Below, one piece after another: positions 39,903 to 47,640 of a DNA stretch of 64,000 nucleotides; within the stretch, counting starts at the first letter, position 1; the number at the start of each line of letters is the position of its first letter. Location: positions 17,219 through 81,218 of IMG/VR virus record IMGVR_UViG_3300042485_001041. One strand, given 5' to 3'. A model generated the notes under the pieces. The model saw nothing but the letters and a program-made list of their open reading frames with translations, ran no database searches and was not told where the DNA came from. Both the position numbers and the translations under genes were made by a program. The stretch is from a virus.

Positions 39903-40166
39903 ATGTCTAAAACACAAGATAAGCGTTTACAGAAGAAACAAGACCATGCGGAATTCCTTTGGAAGGACGCCCAATTAAAAGCGGCACTGGCTAAGACAGA
40001 GTTAGATCTAGCCGTAGAAACATTTAAGGATTTAAATAAAGAAATGACAACAGAACAGATATCAGCAACCCAAGAACAAGTAGAGATACAATACAAACGC
40101 ATTGAGCAGTACCTAATGTCAGAAAAAGAACTCTATTTAGAACGTATGGGAATCCAACTAGATTGA
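39903..40166 (+). CDS. Hypothetical coiled-coil protein
   Basis: 87 residues, Lys/Glu/Gln-rich, one long helix (KALAKTELDLAVETFKDLNKEM). No ribosome site, but a -10-like box just upstream. It is the first gene after the third operator copy, so may be repressed in the lysogen. Confidence 0.62.
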   Translation: MSKTQDKRLQKKQDHAEFLWKDAQLKAALAKTELDLAVETFKDLNKEMTTEQISATQEQVEIQYKRIEQYLMSEKELYLERMGIQLD

Positions 40167-40200
40167 TAATAGGTACAACTGAGGGGGAATCGAGAACGGT

Positions 40201-40554
40201 ATGAGGAACTTAATGAAGAGTTTAAACAATGTATTAATGCGCATTGTCGCAGTTTTTGCAGCAAGTGGTCTTAGTGTTATTGGTGCTGGTGCAATCGCTG
40301 GCATCTCAACTGTTAAGGCAATTACAGTTGCAGGACTAACAGCAGTAGCAGCAGTTATCGAAAAGTTGGCTCGTGCTTTTATGGACGATGGAAAACTAAC
40401 TCTAGACGAAATCAACGCCGCGTTTTCAACCGTTGATAAGGGTGCAAAGACTGTGGCAGATGTAGAAGTAGAAGATCGTCAAGCAAAGACTAAAACTAAA
40501 GCAGCAGGTCTTATTTCAGTTCCTGCTAAAGAAGACGACCCTAACTACAACTAA
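40201..40554 (+). CDS. Small membrane protein, holin candidate
   Basis: 117 residues. N-terminal helix, then two hydrophobic segments (IVAVFAASGLSVIGAGAIAG and ITVAGLTAVAAVIEKLA) and a charged, soluble tail. The layout resembles r1t-type holins, which release endolysin. Preceded by GAGGGGGAA. Its stop codon overlaps that of the convergent FmdB-like gene. Confidence 0.55.
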   Translation: MRNLMKSLNNVLMRIVAVFAASGLSVIGAGAIAGISTVKAITVAGLTAVAAVIEKLARAFMDDGKLTLDEINAAFSTVDKGAKTVADVEVEDRQAKTKTKAAGLISVPAKEDDPNYN

Positions 40555-40733
40555 CCTCTGCTATCTGTAGAGTAAAAGCCGCCGCCTCTAAAGGCTAGGC
40601 CAAATTGAGAGTAAACACGTTGAAGAGCGTAGCCACACTTGTCGCAGACATAATTAGGTTCTGCATCATGGATGCTACGCTCTTTTTCGTAATCTAAATC
40701 GCACTCAATACATGCGTACTCGTATTTAGGCAT
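40551..40733 (-). CDS. FmdB-type zinc-ribbon protein
   Basis: 60 residues from ATG at 40733 (TTG at 40745, overlapping the upstream stop, is an alternative start). MPKYEYACIECDLDYEKERSIHDAEPNYVCDKCG...GFYSTD matches the FmdB family: C-x-x-C, C-x-x-C and the closing GxGFYxTD. Function in phages unknown. It is antisense to the surrounding genes. Confidence 0.82.
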   Translation of the reverse strand: MPKYEYACIECDLDYEKERSIHDAEPNYVCDKCGYALQRVYSQFGLAFRGGGFYSTDSRG

Positions 40734-40741
40734 GTGTCTTG

Positions 40742-40873
40742 TCAATCATTTGTTTTCTCCAATTTATGCTTGTGCTCACAATATCGTGCCAGACTTGCAA
40801 CTACAAATATCTTACGGCAGTATGAGCAAGTAAACCTTTTTAGGTCATCCACTCCACCATTATGTCCGTACAC
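40742..40873 (-). CDS. Small zinc-finger protein
   Basis: 43 residues if GTG at 40873 is used; the start is uncertain because the frame runs further upstream over the rightward gene at 40902. The finger FTCSYCRKIF...YCEHKHK is C2H2-like (CxxC then C/H-x-H). Its stop overlaps the FmdB-like start. Confidence 0.55.
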   Translation of the reverse strand: MYGHNGGVDDLKRFTCSYCRKIFVVASLARYCEHKHKLEKTND

Positions 40874-40901
40874 CGAGAGATAAAAGGGGCAAAATAGAGA
40901 C

Positions 40902-41066
40902 ATGTTATCTGAGCCACAATTTAAGGAAAAGGCTAGTATCGAACTAAACGGTGCGATGCCTATGGACTCTAAGTTTGATGGCCCTTCATCTCCTAAAGCA
41001 AACAAACAAGATGGAGTGATGGTAGCGAATAAAGACCTGATGCTTGCTAAGCCAGGGTTCTTTTAA
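40902..41066 (+). CDS. Small protein with LSxxQF start
   Basis: 54 residues, starting MLSEPQFKEKASIEL, another LSxxQF N-terminus; the rest is Lys/Ala/Met-rich. Ends in TAATG with the next gene, which supports it despite its length. Confidence 0.6.
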   Translation: MLSEPQFKEKASIELNGAMPMDSKFDGPSSPKANKQDGVMVANKDLMLAKPGFF

Positions 41067-41266
41067 TGACTAACATCGTCGATGCTAGAGAGCCAATAAC
41101 TCTTTCAGATCGATGCGATACCTGCGGTGCTGGTGCGATGGTTCGTGCAACGATGTTAACTGGTGAGTTGTATTTTTGTGGGCACCATGCTCGCAAACTT
41201 GGAACTAGTTTAGTTTTACAGGCTGTTGACGTGTATGACCCAGAAGGAGCGTTTAACTTTGGATAG
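41066..41266 (+). CDS. DUF7455-like small zinc ribbon
   Basis: 66 residues: SDRCDTCGAGAMVRATMLTGELYFCGHHARK, a C-x-x-C then C-x-H-H ribbon well known as short actinobacterial proteins. Function not established. Starts on the upstream stop. Confidence 0.8.
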   Translation: MTNIVDAREPITLSDRCDTCGAGAMVRATMLTGELYFCGHHARKLGTSLVLQAVDVYDPEGAFNFG

Positions 41267-41636
41267 ATACGAAACTGGTAAAGGACTGATGGGTGGGCCT
41301 GGTGGGACTTACGGTCGATACTCTGTAGGCCCTGCTGTATCAGCGGAAGGAAAAAGAATGCGCAATTTATCAACTCAGTTTGATACTGCTGAAGATATTG
41401 AAGAGAGACAACGGAAACGCTTTGGCCGTAGACGTGAGTCAGGTTATACTGGCGCAGGATTCTGGTTCTTTAATTATCCAAATATGATTGGTTCAGTTGG
41501 TTCAGGAACAGACCCGCGTGATACTGGAAGAGGCCAAGACCAAACAGTGAGCGGCAACGGTGATGTTGCTTCAGCAACTGATGGAACTGGAATGGGCGGC
41601 ACTGCTGCAGGTTTTGTTGGAGGATTAGGTTCATGA
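41259..41636 (+). CDS. Hypothetical Gly-rich protein
   Basis: 125 residues from TTG at 41259, chosen because AAGGAG (41244-41249) lies nine bases upstream; the frame is open further up. Gly/Arg-rich. NLSTQF occurs internally (about residues 37-42), one residue shorter than the tag. No domain. Confidence 0.6.
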   Translation: MDRYETGKGLMGGPGGTYGRYSVGPAVSAEGKRMRNLSTQFDTAEDIEERQRKRFGRRRESGYTGAGFWFFNYPNMIGSVGSGTDPRDTGRGQDQTVSGNGDVASATDGTGMGGTAAGFVGGLGS

Positions 41637-41848
41637 GTAATCAACTTAATCGTAAAACATTAATGGTTAATCAACGTAGCGGTATTAAACAACATTTTAA
41701 TTACACACCTGATTTTTCGGCTAAATCAGTTGCAGAACCATCAATTATATCTTGGGCTCATAGAGGACGTGGAGTACAGGGAGAATCTGTTAACTCAACA
41801 AACAATGCGGCCAAGTTAATCGTTAATAAGAATTGGAAACCGCTATAA
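41633..41848 (+). CDS. Hypothetical protein
   Basis: 71 residues, polar and basic; no motif. Overlaps the previous gene by four bases. A TATAAT sequence spans its last codons and stop. Confidence 0.6.
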   Translation: MSNQLNRKTLMVNQRSGIKQHFNYTPDFSAKSVAEPSIISWAHRGRGVQGESVNSTNNAAKLIVNKNWKPL

Positions 41849-41849
41849 T
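41844..41849 (+). promoter_or_regulatory. Candidate -10 (TATAAT) for the secreted protein gene
   Basis: TATAAT lies 35 bases before the start of the 996-residue gene. A matching -35 is weak (CGTTAA at 41821-41826, 17 bp away). The leader also contains GAGGGCATTTAGT (41855-41867), repeated before the holin-like gene at 45075. Confidence 0.35.
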
Positions 41850-41884
41850 CCCGTAGAGGGCATTTAGTATTCCGAGGGGAATCC

Positions 41885-44875
41885 TTGAAAGCACTGCGTA
41901 TACTCGCAGCACTATTCGTCGCAACTTCTTTTGCATTCTTTCCCGCACTAATCGCAACACCTACTTATGCGGCTACTCCTGCCACAACGCTGGCGGAATA
42001 CAACGCACAGATTGCTGCCGCTACACAGGCAGTGGCTGCTGCTCAGGCTGCCGTTAACACAGCGCAATCAAATTACGATAGCAACTTAATTGAGCAAGCA
42101 ACTGCATCTGGCTCTGGCTTAACTGCCAAGGTTTACAACAATACGATGAGCATGACGCCTAATGCGTCTGCTCTTTGTGCCACGACTACTGTAAGCCAGA
42201 TCAACTTTCAATGGGGTAGTGGTGGCATCTTAGGCTGTGACCCTGAAAGAGTTACTGTTAACTTTTATGGAACAATTACAGTGCCTACTACAGGCACATA
42301 CCAATTTAGAAACATTGCTGATGATGGTTTCTACATGACTATTAATGGTCAAGTAGTTGTAGATGAATGGGTAGACAAGGGCTGTAATGGCAGCCTAGGT
42401 GCTGGTATTCAATTGACTGCTGGAACTGCTTACACTATTGATGCGTGGTTTTACGAAAACAGTGGTGGAGCCTGCTCTATGCTCTATGTATACGAACCTT
42501 CAGGTAACTATCAAGTAGTTCCTGCATCTTGGTTTGGTCAAACTGCAGTAGTGACAATGGTTAAAGACCCAGCGCTACTAGTTATCCTACAGAACGCACA
42601 AACAGCATTAGCAGATGCACAGGCTGCACTGGCTGCAATCCCACCTTATACAGCACACGTAGATGCGCCAAGTAATTTGACGTTAACTGATAATCCTGGC
42701 GCATCAACAATAACTTTAAACTGGAGCGCTCCTACTACAGGAGACCCAGTAGAGCGTTACGCAATTTCTTGGACTACTGCAGGGTTTAATGGTTGGGGTA
42801 TTGCTACTGGAAATGTTGGCGATGCTAATGCGTTAAACACTTTTATAACTATAAATTATTCGGTAATAGCACAAGCAGGTTTAGATAAAACTTACACCTT
42901 TAGCATTAGATCAGATAACGACACATTACGTTTGTACTCTGGTATTTCTAATTCTGTGGATTTTTATCTTCCAGCGCCGCCGCCAGTGATCGTGCCTGAG
43001 CCAAGCGCGAGTCCTTCGACAAGTCCAAGTAGTGATCCCACTCCTGAGCCGACTCCCAGTACTCAGCCTTCGCCTTCTCCGTCAACCACACCCCAGCCCA
43101 GCCCAGAACCATCAGTAGAACCCAACCCAGAAACAGAGCCTTCTCCATCGCCTACCCCTTCCGCGCCAATCGAGCCTTCTCCAACTCCAGTACCTTCACC
43201 TTCGCCTTCAACGGAGCCGAACCCAACACCCACCCCAGAACCGTCCCCAAGCCAAACATCACCAGCAGTAGAACCGACTCCATCACCTTCTCCTTCTCCA
43301 ACAGGGCCAACTGCTGAAGAGTTGGCAATAGCAGCCGCTACTGCAGAAGTAGCAAGACTAGCAGAAGTGGCAAGACTAGCAGAAGTAGCAAGACTAGCAG
43401 AGGTAGAAAGACTTGCAGAGATTGCTAGGTTAGCAGAGGCAGCAAGATTGGTAGAAGTAGCAAGGCTTGCAGAAGTGGCAAGACTAGCAGAGGTGGCAAG
43501 GCTTGCAGAAGCAGAAAGACTTGAGGCTGCCCGTATAGCAGCAGCGGTTGAGGCTGCTCGCGTAGCAGCAGAAGTTGAGGCTGCCCGTATAGCAGCAGAG
43601 GTTGAGGCTGCTCGCGTAGCAGCAGAAGCAGCAGCCCAAGCAGAGGCTGACAGAATTGCTGCAGAAGAAGCAGCAGAAGAAGCAGCAAGAATTCAAGCAG
43701 AAATAGAAGCCAAGGCAGAAGAAGAACGTATAGAAGCGGAAATTGAAGCAGCAAGAATTCAAGCAGAAATAGAAGCCAAGGCAGAAGAAGAACGAATTGC
43801 AGAAGAAATTAAAGCAGCAGAAGAAAAAGCAGAGGCAGAGGCAAAGGCAGAAGAAGAACGTATAGCGGCGGAAGAAGCGGCAGCCAAAGCGGAGGAAGAG
43901 CGCATTGCTGCTGAAGAGGCAGCAGCCAAAGCAGAAGAAGAGCGTTTAGCCGCTGAAGCATTAAAGGCCGAGCAAGAAGCAGAGGCCGCTGCTAAGGCAG
44001 AGGAAGAACGATTAGCAGAAGAAGAACGGTTAAAAGCAGAAGCAGAAGCCAAGGCAGCAGAAGAAGCGGCAGCAAAAGCCGAGGCTGAAGCAGAAGCCGC
44101 AGAAGAAGCAAAGTTAAAGGCAGAGGCAGATGCTAAGGCTGCAAAAGAAGCCGCTGAAAAAGCAGCAGAAGAAGCCAAAGCAAAAGCAGAAGCCGATCGT
44201 TTAGCCACAGAAGCAGCCGCTAAAGCAAGAGCAGAAGCAGAGGCTAAGGCAAAGGCTGAACAACAAGCCGCTTCTATTACAGATGGAAAGATTACTGTTG
44301 CTGAGACTAAAGAAGTAGTTAATAACTTACTTTCCGATGGAAACATCACAAAGGCCGAAGTTACTGCTCTTGTTGAAACTCTAACTAAAGACGGGGAAGA
44401 GTTAACTTCAGAGGAGCGGACATTAGTTGCAGAGGTTGTTATTGCTCAGTTTGTTGGTGAAGCCGTTCCTTTAGCAACGTTAGTAGCGTCTGGTATCACT
44501 TATGCCGATCTTCCACCAGAACAACCTGTTGACGTTAGAACCGATGCAAACGGTAATGCCGTTATCATTACTGCAGAAGTTGCGGCACAAGTTGAACTGC
44601 TTCAAGATCCTGGCGCATTACTGGCTGAAGCATTCTCAGATCCAGGTGCTGCTCTTGCGGCACTTGGAAGTATCGGTGCAGACATGAGCGCTGAAGAGCG
44701 TGAAGAATCAACACAAGCAGTTGTTGCAACAGTAGTTGCTGCAGGTGCAGCAATTAGTGCAGCAGCAAGTGCAGCAACATCCGCAGCAACTGGCTCTGCA
44801 GGTTCAACTGGAGGCGGAAATTCTGGTGGAGGAACTCCATCAGGACAATCAGGCGTTAGGAGACGCAAACAGTGA
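41885..44875 (+). CDS. Large secreted PA14 / Fn3 / coiled-coil protein
   Basis: 996 residues, TTG start with GAGGGGA five bases before it. Signal peptide 1-30 (ends T-Y-A). Then a helix, a PA14 domain (about 76-225; GTYQFRNIADDGFYMTINGQVVVDEW), an Fn3-like domain (about 258-360), a Pro/Ser/Thr spacer (361-475), a long Ala/Glu/Arg coiled coil (476-800), and an acidic C-terminal domain. PA14 domains bind carbohydrate or act in adhesion. A host-secreted or virion-bound adhesin is possible. It sits between lysis genes and ends overlapping a small membrane protein. Confidence 0.75.
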   Translation: MKALRILAALFVATSFAFFPALIATPTYAATPATTLAEYNAQIAAATQAVAAAQAAVNTAQSNYDSNLIEQATASGSGLTAKVYNNTMSMTPNASALCATTTVSQINFQWGSGGILGCDPERVTVNFYGTITVPTTGTYQFRNIADDGFYMTINGQVVVDEWVDKGCNGSLGAGIQLTAGTAYTIDAWFYENSGGACSMLYVYEPSGNYQVVPASWFGQTAVVTMVKDPALLVILQNAQTALADAQAALAAIPPYTAHVDAPSNLTLTDNPGASTITLNWSAPTTGDPVERYAISWTTAGFNGWGIATGNVGDANALNTFITINYSVIAQAGLDKTYTFSIRSDNDTLRLYSGISNSVDFYLPAPPPVIVPEPSASPSTSPSSDPTPEPTPSTQPSPSPSTTPQPSPEPSVEPNPETEPSPSPTPSAPIEPSPTPVPSPSPSTEPNPTPTPEPSPSQTSPAVEPTPSPSPSPTGPTAEELAIAAATAEVARLAEVARLAEVARLAEVERLAEIARLAEAARLVEVARLAEVARLAEVARLAEAERLEAARIAAAVEAARVAAEVEAARIAAEVEAARVAAEAAAQAEADRIAAEEAAEEAARIQAEIEAKAEEERIEAEIEAARIQAEIEAKAEEERIAEEIKAAEEKAEAEAKAEEERIAAEEAAAKAEEERIAAEEAAAKAEEERLAAEALKAEQEAEAAAKAEEERLAEEERLKAEAEAKAAEEAAAKAEAEAEAAEEAKLKAEADAKAAKEAAEKAAEEAKAKAEADRLATEAAAKARAEAEAKAKAEQQAASITDGKITVAETKEVVNNLLSDGNITKAEVTALVETLTKDGEELTSEERTLVAEVVIAQFVGEAVPLATLVASGITYADLPPEQPVDVRTDANGNAVIITAEVAAQVELLQDPGALLAEAFSDPGAALAALGSIGADMSAEEREESTQAVVATVVAAGAAISAAASAATSAATGSAGSTGGGNSGGGTPSGQSGVRRRKQ
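43345..44265 (+). repeat. Coiled-coil coding repeat
   Basis: Tandem, imperfect repeats (units such as AEVARL, EEERIAAEEAAAKA) fill about 300 codons. The same DNA leaves long open frames on the minus strand, which are artefacts. Confidence 0.8.
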
Positions 44876-45036
44876 AACTAATAAAAGACATGGTTGAACA
44901 ACTGTGGACACTACTTGGAATGTTTATTGCTTGGGTAGTTCTTGACGGAAGTGCGAAAACCATCGTTGGTTACGCAATTATTGCAACTCTATTTGCATGG
45001 GCTATCACGTATCCCCTGCGTAATCGAGACGAATAA
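44872..45036 (+). CDS. Two-helix membrane protein, holin candidate
   Basis: 54 residues, GTG start overlapping the previous stop (GTGA), AGGAGA eight bases upstream. Two hydrophobic segments (LWTLLGMFIAWVVL and IVGYAIIATLFAWAI) with a charged tail RNRDE, typical of small class II holins or of membrane anchors. Confidence 0.6.
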   Translation: MKLIKDMVEQLWTLLGMFIAWVVLDGSAKTIVGYAIIATLFAWAITYPLRNRDE

Positions 45037-45074
45037 GGGATTATTTCCCTTGAGGGCATTTAGTTAGGAGAAGT

Positions 45075-45266
45075 ATGGATATCAAGACACTAAAGGCTGC
45101 AGGAGCAACTTGGCTTCGTGCATCGATTGCCGCTGTTGCGGCCCTGTACATGGCAGGAATTACGGACCCAAAGACATTGGCTAACGCTTTTGTTGCAGGT
45201 TTGCTCGGACCAGCAGCAAAGTTTGTTAATCCAAAAGATCCATCATACGGCTTAGGCAAGAAGTAA
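45075..45266 (+). CDS. Holin-like membrane protein
   Basis: 63 residues: TWLRASIAAVAALYMAGITDPKTLANAFVAGLLGPAAKFVNPKDPSYG, a two-helix r1t-like phage holin pattern widely seen in actinophages. TAGGAGAAGT precedes ATG. It would permit endolysin release at lysis. Confidence 0.68.
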   Translation: MDIKTLKAAGATWLRASIAAVAALYMAGITDPKTLANAFVAGLLGPAAKFVNPKDPSYGLGKK

Positions 45267-45284
45267 CTTAGGAGAGATGCACCA

Positions 45285-45674
45285 GTGACAACGTTCTTTA
45301 CAACCATGGGCATTGTCGCTGGTGCATTCATAAGCATAGGAGTGCTGTTGAGTCCCTTGTATAAGAAGACTAGACGTTTTATGCAATGGATGGAACGGTT
45401 CATGCGCGACTGGGAAGGTGAACCTGCTGAACCAGGTAGAGACCGTGTTCCAGGCGTTATGGAGCGCTTGAACAGTATGGATGGGGAACTAAGTCAAAAC
45501 GGTGGCTACACCACTGTAAAGGACCGTGTAGACCGTCTGTACGAGAACCAGGCTAAGGTTATGGAAAATCAGGATAAAGTCCTAGAAGCCTTCGTAGAAT
45601 TGGGCGAAAGATTAATCGCCATTGAAAATTGTTTAACTAAAACTGAGGTTGATACTACAAAGTACGGAATTTAA
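45285..45674 (+). CDS. DUF2746-like membrane/coiled-coil protein
   Basis: 129 residues, GTG start after GGAGAGATGCACCA. One N-terminal transmembrane helix (GIVAGAFISIGVLL), then W-E-G-E-P-A-E-P-G-R-D-R-V-P-G-V-M-E-R-L and a C-terminal coiled coil. This layout matches DUF2746 of actinophage lysis cassettes. Role uncertain. Confidence 0.72.
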   Translation: MTTFFTTMGIVAGAFISIGVLLSPLYKKTRRFMQWMERFMRDWEGEPAEPGRDRVPGVMERLNSMDGELSQNGGYTTVKDRVDRLYENQAKVMENQDKVLEAFVELGERLIAIENCLTKTEVDTTKYGI

Positions 45675-45688
45675 GGGAAGATAGATAC

Positions 45689-46048
45689 ATGAGTAATCAG
45701 TTTATGTCCAAGGACTGGAACCCAGCCATCGGCATAGTGCAGGCAATTGACGCAATTGCTAATATTAAAACACACTCTGATAATCATCATTATCAAACTG
45801 CAATGAAGCATCAACAGGTTAATCATGATAACCTACAAAACCATACAAGAGAAACTCCAACGCCATCCAATACTGGAGCACCAGTACCTGGTTATAAAAA
45901 GCGTGGAAGTAACATCACACCCGAATCGACAGGAGCACCCGTGCCAGGAGCAAACAAAGCAACAGGTAAGATCACCCCAAAACACACTAAGGCTTACCCT
46001 AAAAAATTAAAACAAACTCCCCCTGGAACTAAGCCAAAGAAGAAGTAA
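45689..46048 (+). CDS. Hypothetical protein with TGAPVPG repeats
   Basis: 119 residues. Contains two TGAPVPG units after TPSN and TPES, in a Pro/Lys-rich tail; N-terminal part is His-rich. Disordered look. Ends in TAATG with the next gene. Confidence 0.6.
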   Translation: MSNQFMSKDWNPAIGIVQAIDAIANIKTHSDNHHYQTAMKHQQVNHDNLQNHTRETPTPSNTGAPVPGYKKRGSNITPESTGAPVPGANKATGKITPKHTKAYPKKLKQTPPGTKPKKK

Positions 46049-46398
46049 TGGCTGGCGCACTTAACCCAGATAACGATTCCTACTCCCACTTTAATGCTGG
46101 AGTAGATTCTCGTCATGCCCCAATGAGTGCAATCGATAAGAAGATGCTTAACTTTGCTATAAAACTAGCACAGCAACCAGCAACTAAAACTCATGGTCAA
46201 ATACTTAACAACTTTGGCATGTACCCTCCAGAGTTCTGGTTAAGGGCTCAGCGCATGACTGGTCACCCAGGTATTTCAAAACGACAAAAAGCAAAATTAG
46301 ATGAGGTCTTTCCTGACCCTTCACGACCAGGCCCTATGAGTGGCGGCGCCCCGATTGATACTAGTAAAAATAAGTTTAGCCATGGATTGGAGTGGTAA
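46048..46398 (+). CDS. Hypothetical protein
   Basis: 116 residues, helical (KKMLNFAIKLAQQPATKTHGQILNNFG), Pro/Gly-rich tail. No family recognised. Overlaps the next ATG. Confidence 0.62.
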   Translation: MAGALNPDNDSYSHFNAGVDSRHAPMSAIDKKMLNFAIKLAQQPATKTHGQILNNFGMYPPEFWLRAQRMTGHPGISKRQKAKLDEVFPDPSRPGPMSGGAPIDTSKNKFSHGLEW

Positions 46399-46643
46399 TG
46401 AAATGCGCTAATTGCGATAACAATGCGTTGTTTATGTACCGCATGACCAGAAATAAAGCGCTTTATTATTGCGGTAAAGACCTTCCTAAGTTCTTAGATG
46501 AACGACGTAGAGCAGGGTTACTTGCTATTACTGAAGAGTTTACTAAAGAAAAGGAAATTGCCCTTGAGATTCTGTCAACTCCAGATCCAGAAGAAGAGCC
46601 AACCCCAATAGCAAAGAAGACAACTAAAAAGTCTGTTAAGTAA
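46398..46643 (+). CDS. Small zinc-binding protein
   Basis: 81 residues from ATG at 46398, placed on the upstream stop with GGAG before it. C-A-N-C and YYC give three or four ligands, then a basic helix and acidic, Lys-rich tail. Similar in look to 41066-41266. Confidence 0.65.
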   Translation: MKCANCDNNALFMYRMTRNKALYYCGKDLPKFLDERRRAGLLAITEEFTKEKEIALEILSTPDPEEEPTPIAKKTTKKSVK

Positions 46644-46880
46644 ATGAAGTTGATTCGCAAGTTTGCGGTGCAGGGTCATGCCGTACCCGCGTACTCACAC
46701 AGTCCTAGAGGCCCATTTCCACCTGAAGTACTAGCAGAGCCACAGATGGATCAAAGCGAATATCACGCAGATTCTTTACATGTAGGTCTAGATGATGTCC
46801 GATTCTTCAAATGTAAAGACTGTAATACCATTTTAGAAAGAAATGAACTTGAAGGCCATGATTGCAGTGATTTTAAGTAG
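46644..46880 (+). CDS. Small zinc-finger protein
   Basis: 78 residues: C-K-D-C...H-D-C near the C-terminus (FFKCKDCNTILERNELEGHDC), a single C-x-x-C/H-x-C finger. N-terminus basic, Pro-rich. Abuts upstream. Confidence 0.62.
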   Translation: MKLIRKFAVQGHAVPAYSHSPRGPFPPEVLAEPQMDQSEYHADSLHVGLDDVRFFKCKDCNTILERNELEGHDCSDFK

Positions 46881-46889
46881 ACTTGTCAT

Positions 46890-46913
46890 GCCTCTAAGCG
46901 CATGAGGCTTTAA
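46890..46913 (+). terminator. Weak terminator
   Basis: GCCTC (46890-46894) and GAGGC (46904-46908) with a nine-base loop, followed by TTTAAC. It separates the small-gene run from the head genes. Confidence 0.45.
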
Positions 46914-46938
46914 CTTCTCTAGAGAAAGCAGACTATTC

Positions 46939-47631
46939 ATGGCAACAAATAACAACGGTAATCTTTTAGATTCCGCAGGCGAAGTCGCTATTGACTTCGT
47001 ATGGGGTAACTTCCCTATTCAACCAAACGATGCTCGTCCAGATGCAGCAAGTGCAACTCTTTCGGAAACAGTTTACACAAGAGTTCCAGGTCGTCTAGCC
47101 CCAGCACTTGACAACCACATCATCGCTCTTTCAGGATGGAATGGTTTCCCACTATACAACCCAGATACAGCAGGCGAAGACGTTGCAGGTCCAACTGACT
47201 ACGTACTCGTACCTTCAGTAATTGGTTTGACAACAGCACTTGCAACTGATGCAATGAAGGACGCATCACTCGTTCCTACAACTGCAGCAGCAGCAACAAA
47301 TGCCGCAAAGGCAGTAACAGCAATTGCCCGTACAGCAGGTAGCACCACAGTTACAGTTACATCCTCAACTCACGGTTTTACTGCTGGACAAAAGGTTGTA
47401 CTTGGTAACTCTGGAGATGCAGCAGCAAACGGTACTTACACCGTAGTAACTGCAAGTGCTAACTCCTTTACAGCAACAGGAACATTAACAACGGTTCTTG
47501 CTCTAACAGGGCTGTCAGCAACCGCTGTTGGTCTTGAAGGAACAATTAAGACCCAATCAATTGCAGCAGGAGCAAATACAATCGCTCCAGCAGCAGCAGT
47601 AACAATTACACCATTCGCAGCAGCATCATAA
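46939..47631 (+). CDS. Putative virion protein with PASTA-like and beta domains
   Basis: 230 residues, Ala/Thr-rich. VPSVIGLTTALATDAMKDASLVP resembles a PASTA repeat, and STHGFTAGQKVVLGNSGDAAANGTYTVVTA looks like the beta domain common in phage decoration and tail proteins. Its position just before the head genes suggests a structural role. Confidence 0.62.
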   Translation: MATNNNGNLLDSAGEVAIDFVWGNFPIQPNDARPDAASATLSETVYTRVPGRLAPALDNHIIALSGWNGFPLYNPDTAGEDVAGPTDYVLVPSVIGLTTALATDAMKDASLVPTTAAAATNAAKAVTAIARTAGSTTVTVTSSTHGFTAGQKVVLGNSGDAAANGTYTVVTASANSFTATGTLTTVLALTGLSATAVGLEGTIKTQSIAAGANTIAPAAAVTITPFAAAS

Positions 47632-47640
47632 TCTAAACGT

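Noticed and set aside
40874-41005. Upstream extension of the minus-strand zinc-finger frame to 41005
   Set aside because: It would run across the rightward gene starting at 40902 and lacks a ribosome site; a GTG start at 40873 is more likely.
43425-44349. Minus-strand frames opposite the coiled-coil region
   Set aside because: They are complements of Ala/Glu repeat codons; the plus-strand gene has signal peptide, domains and a good start.
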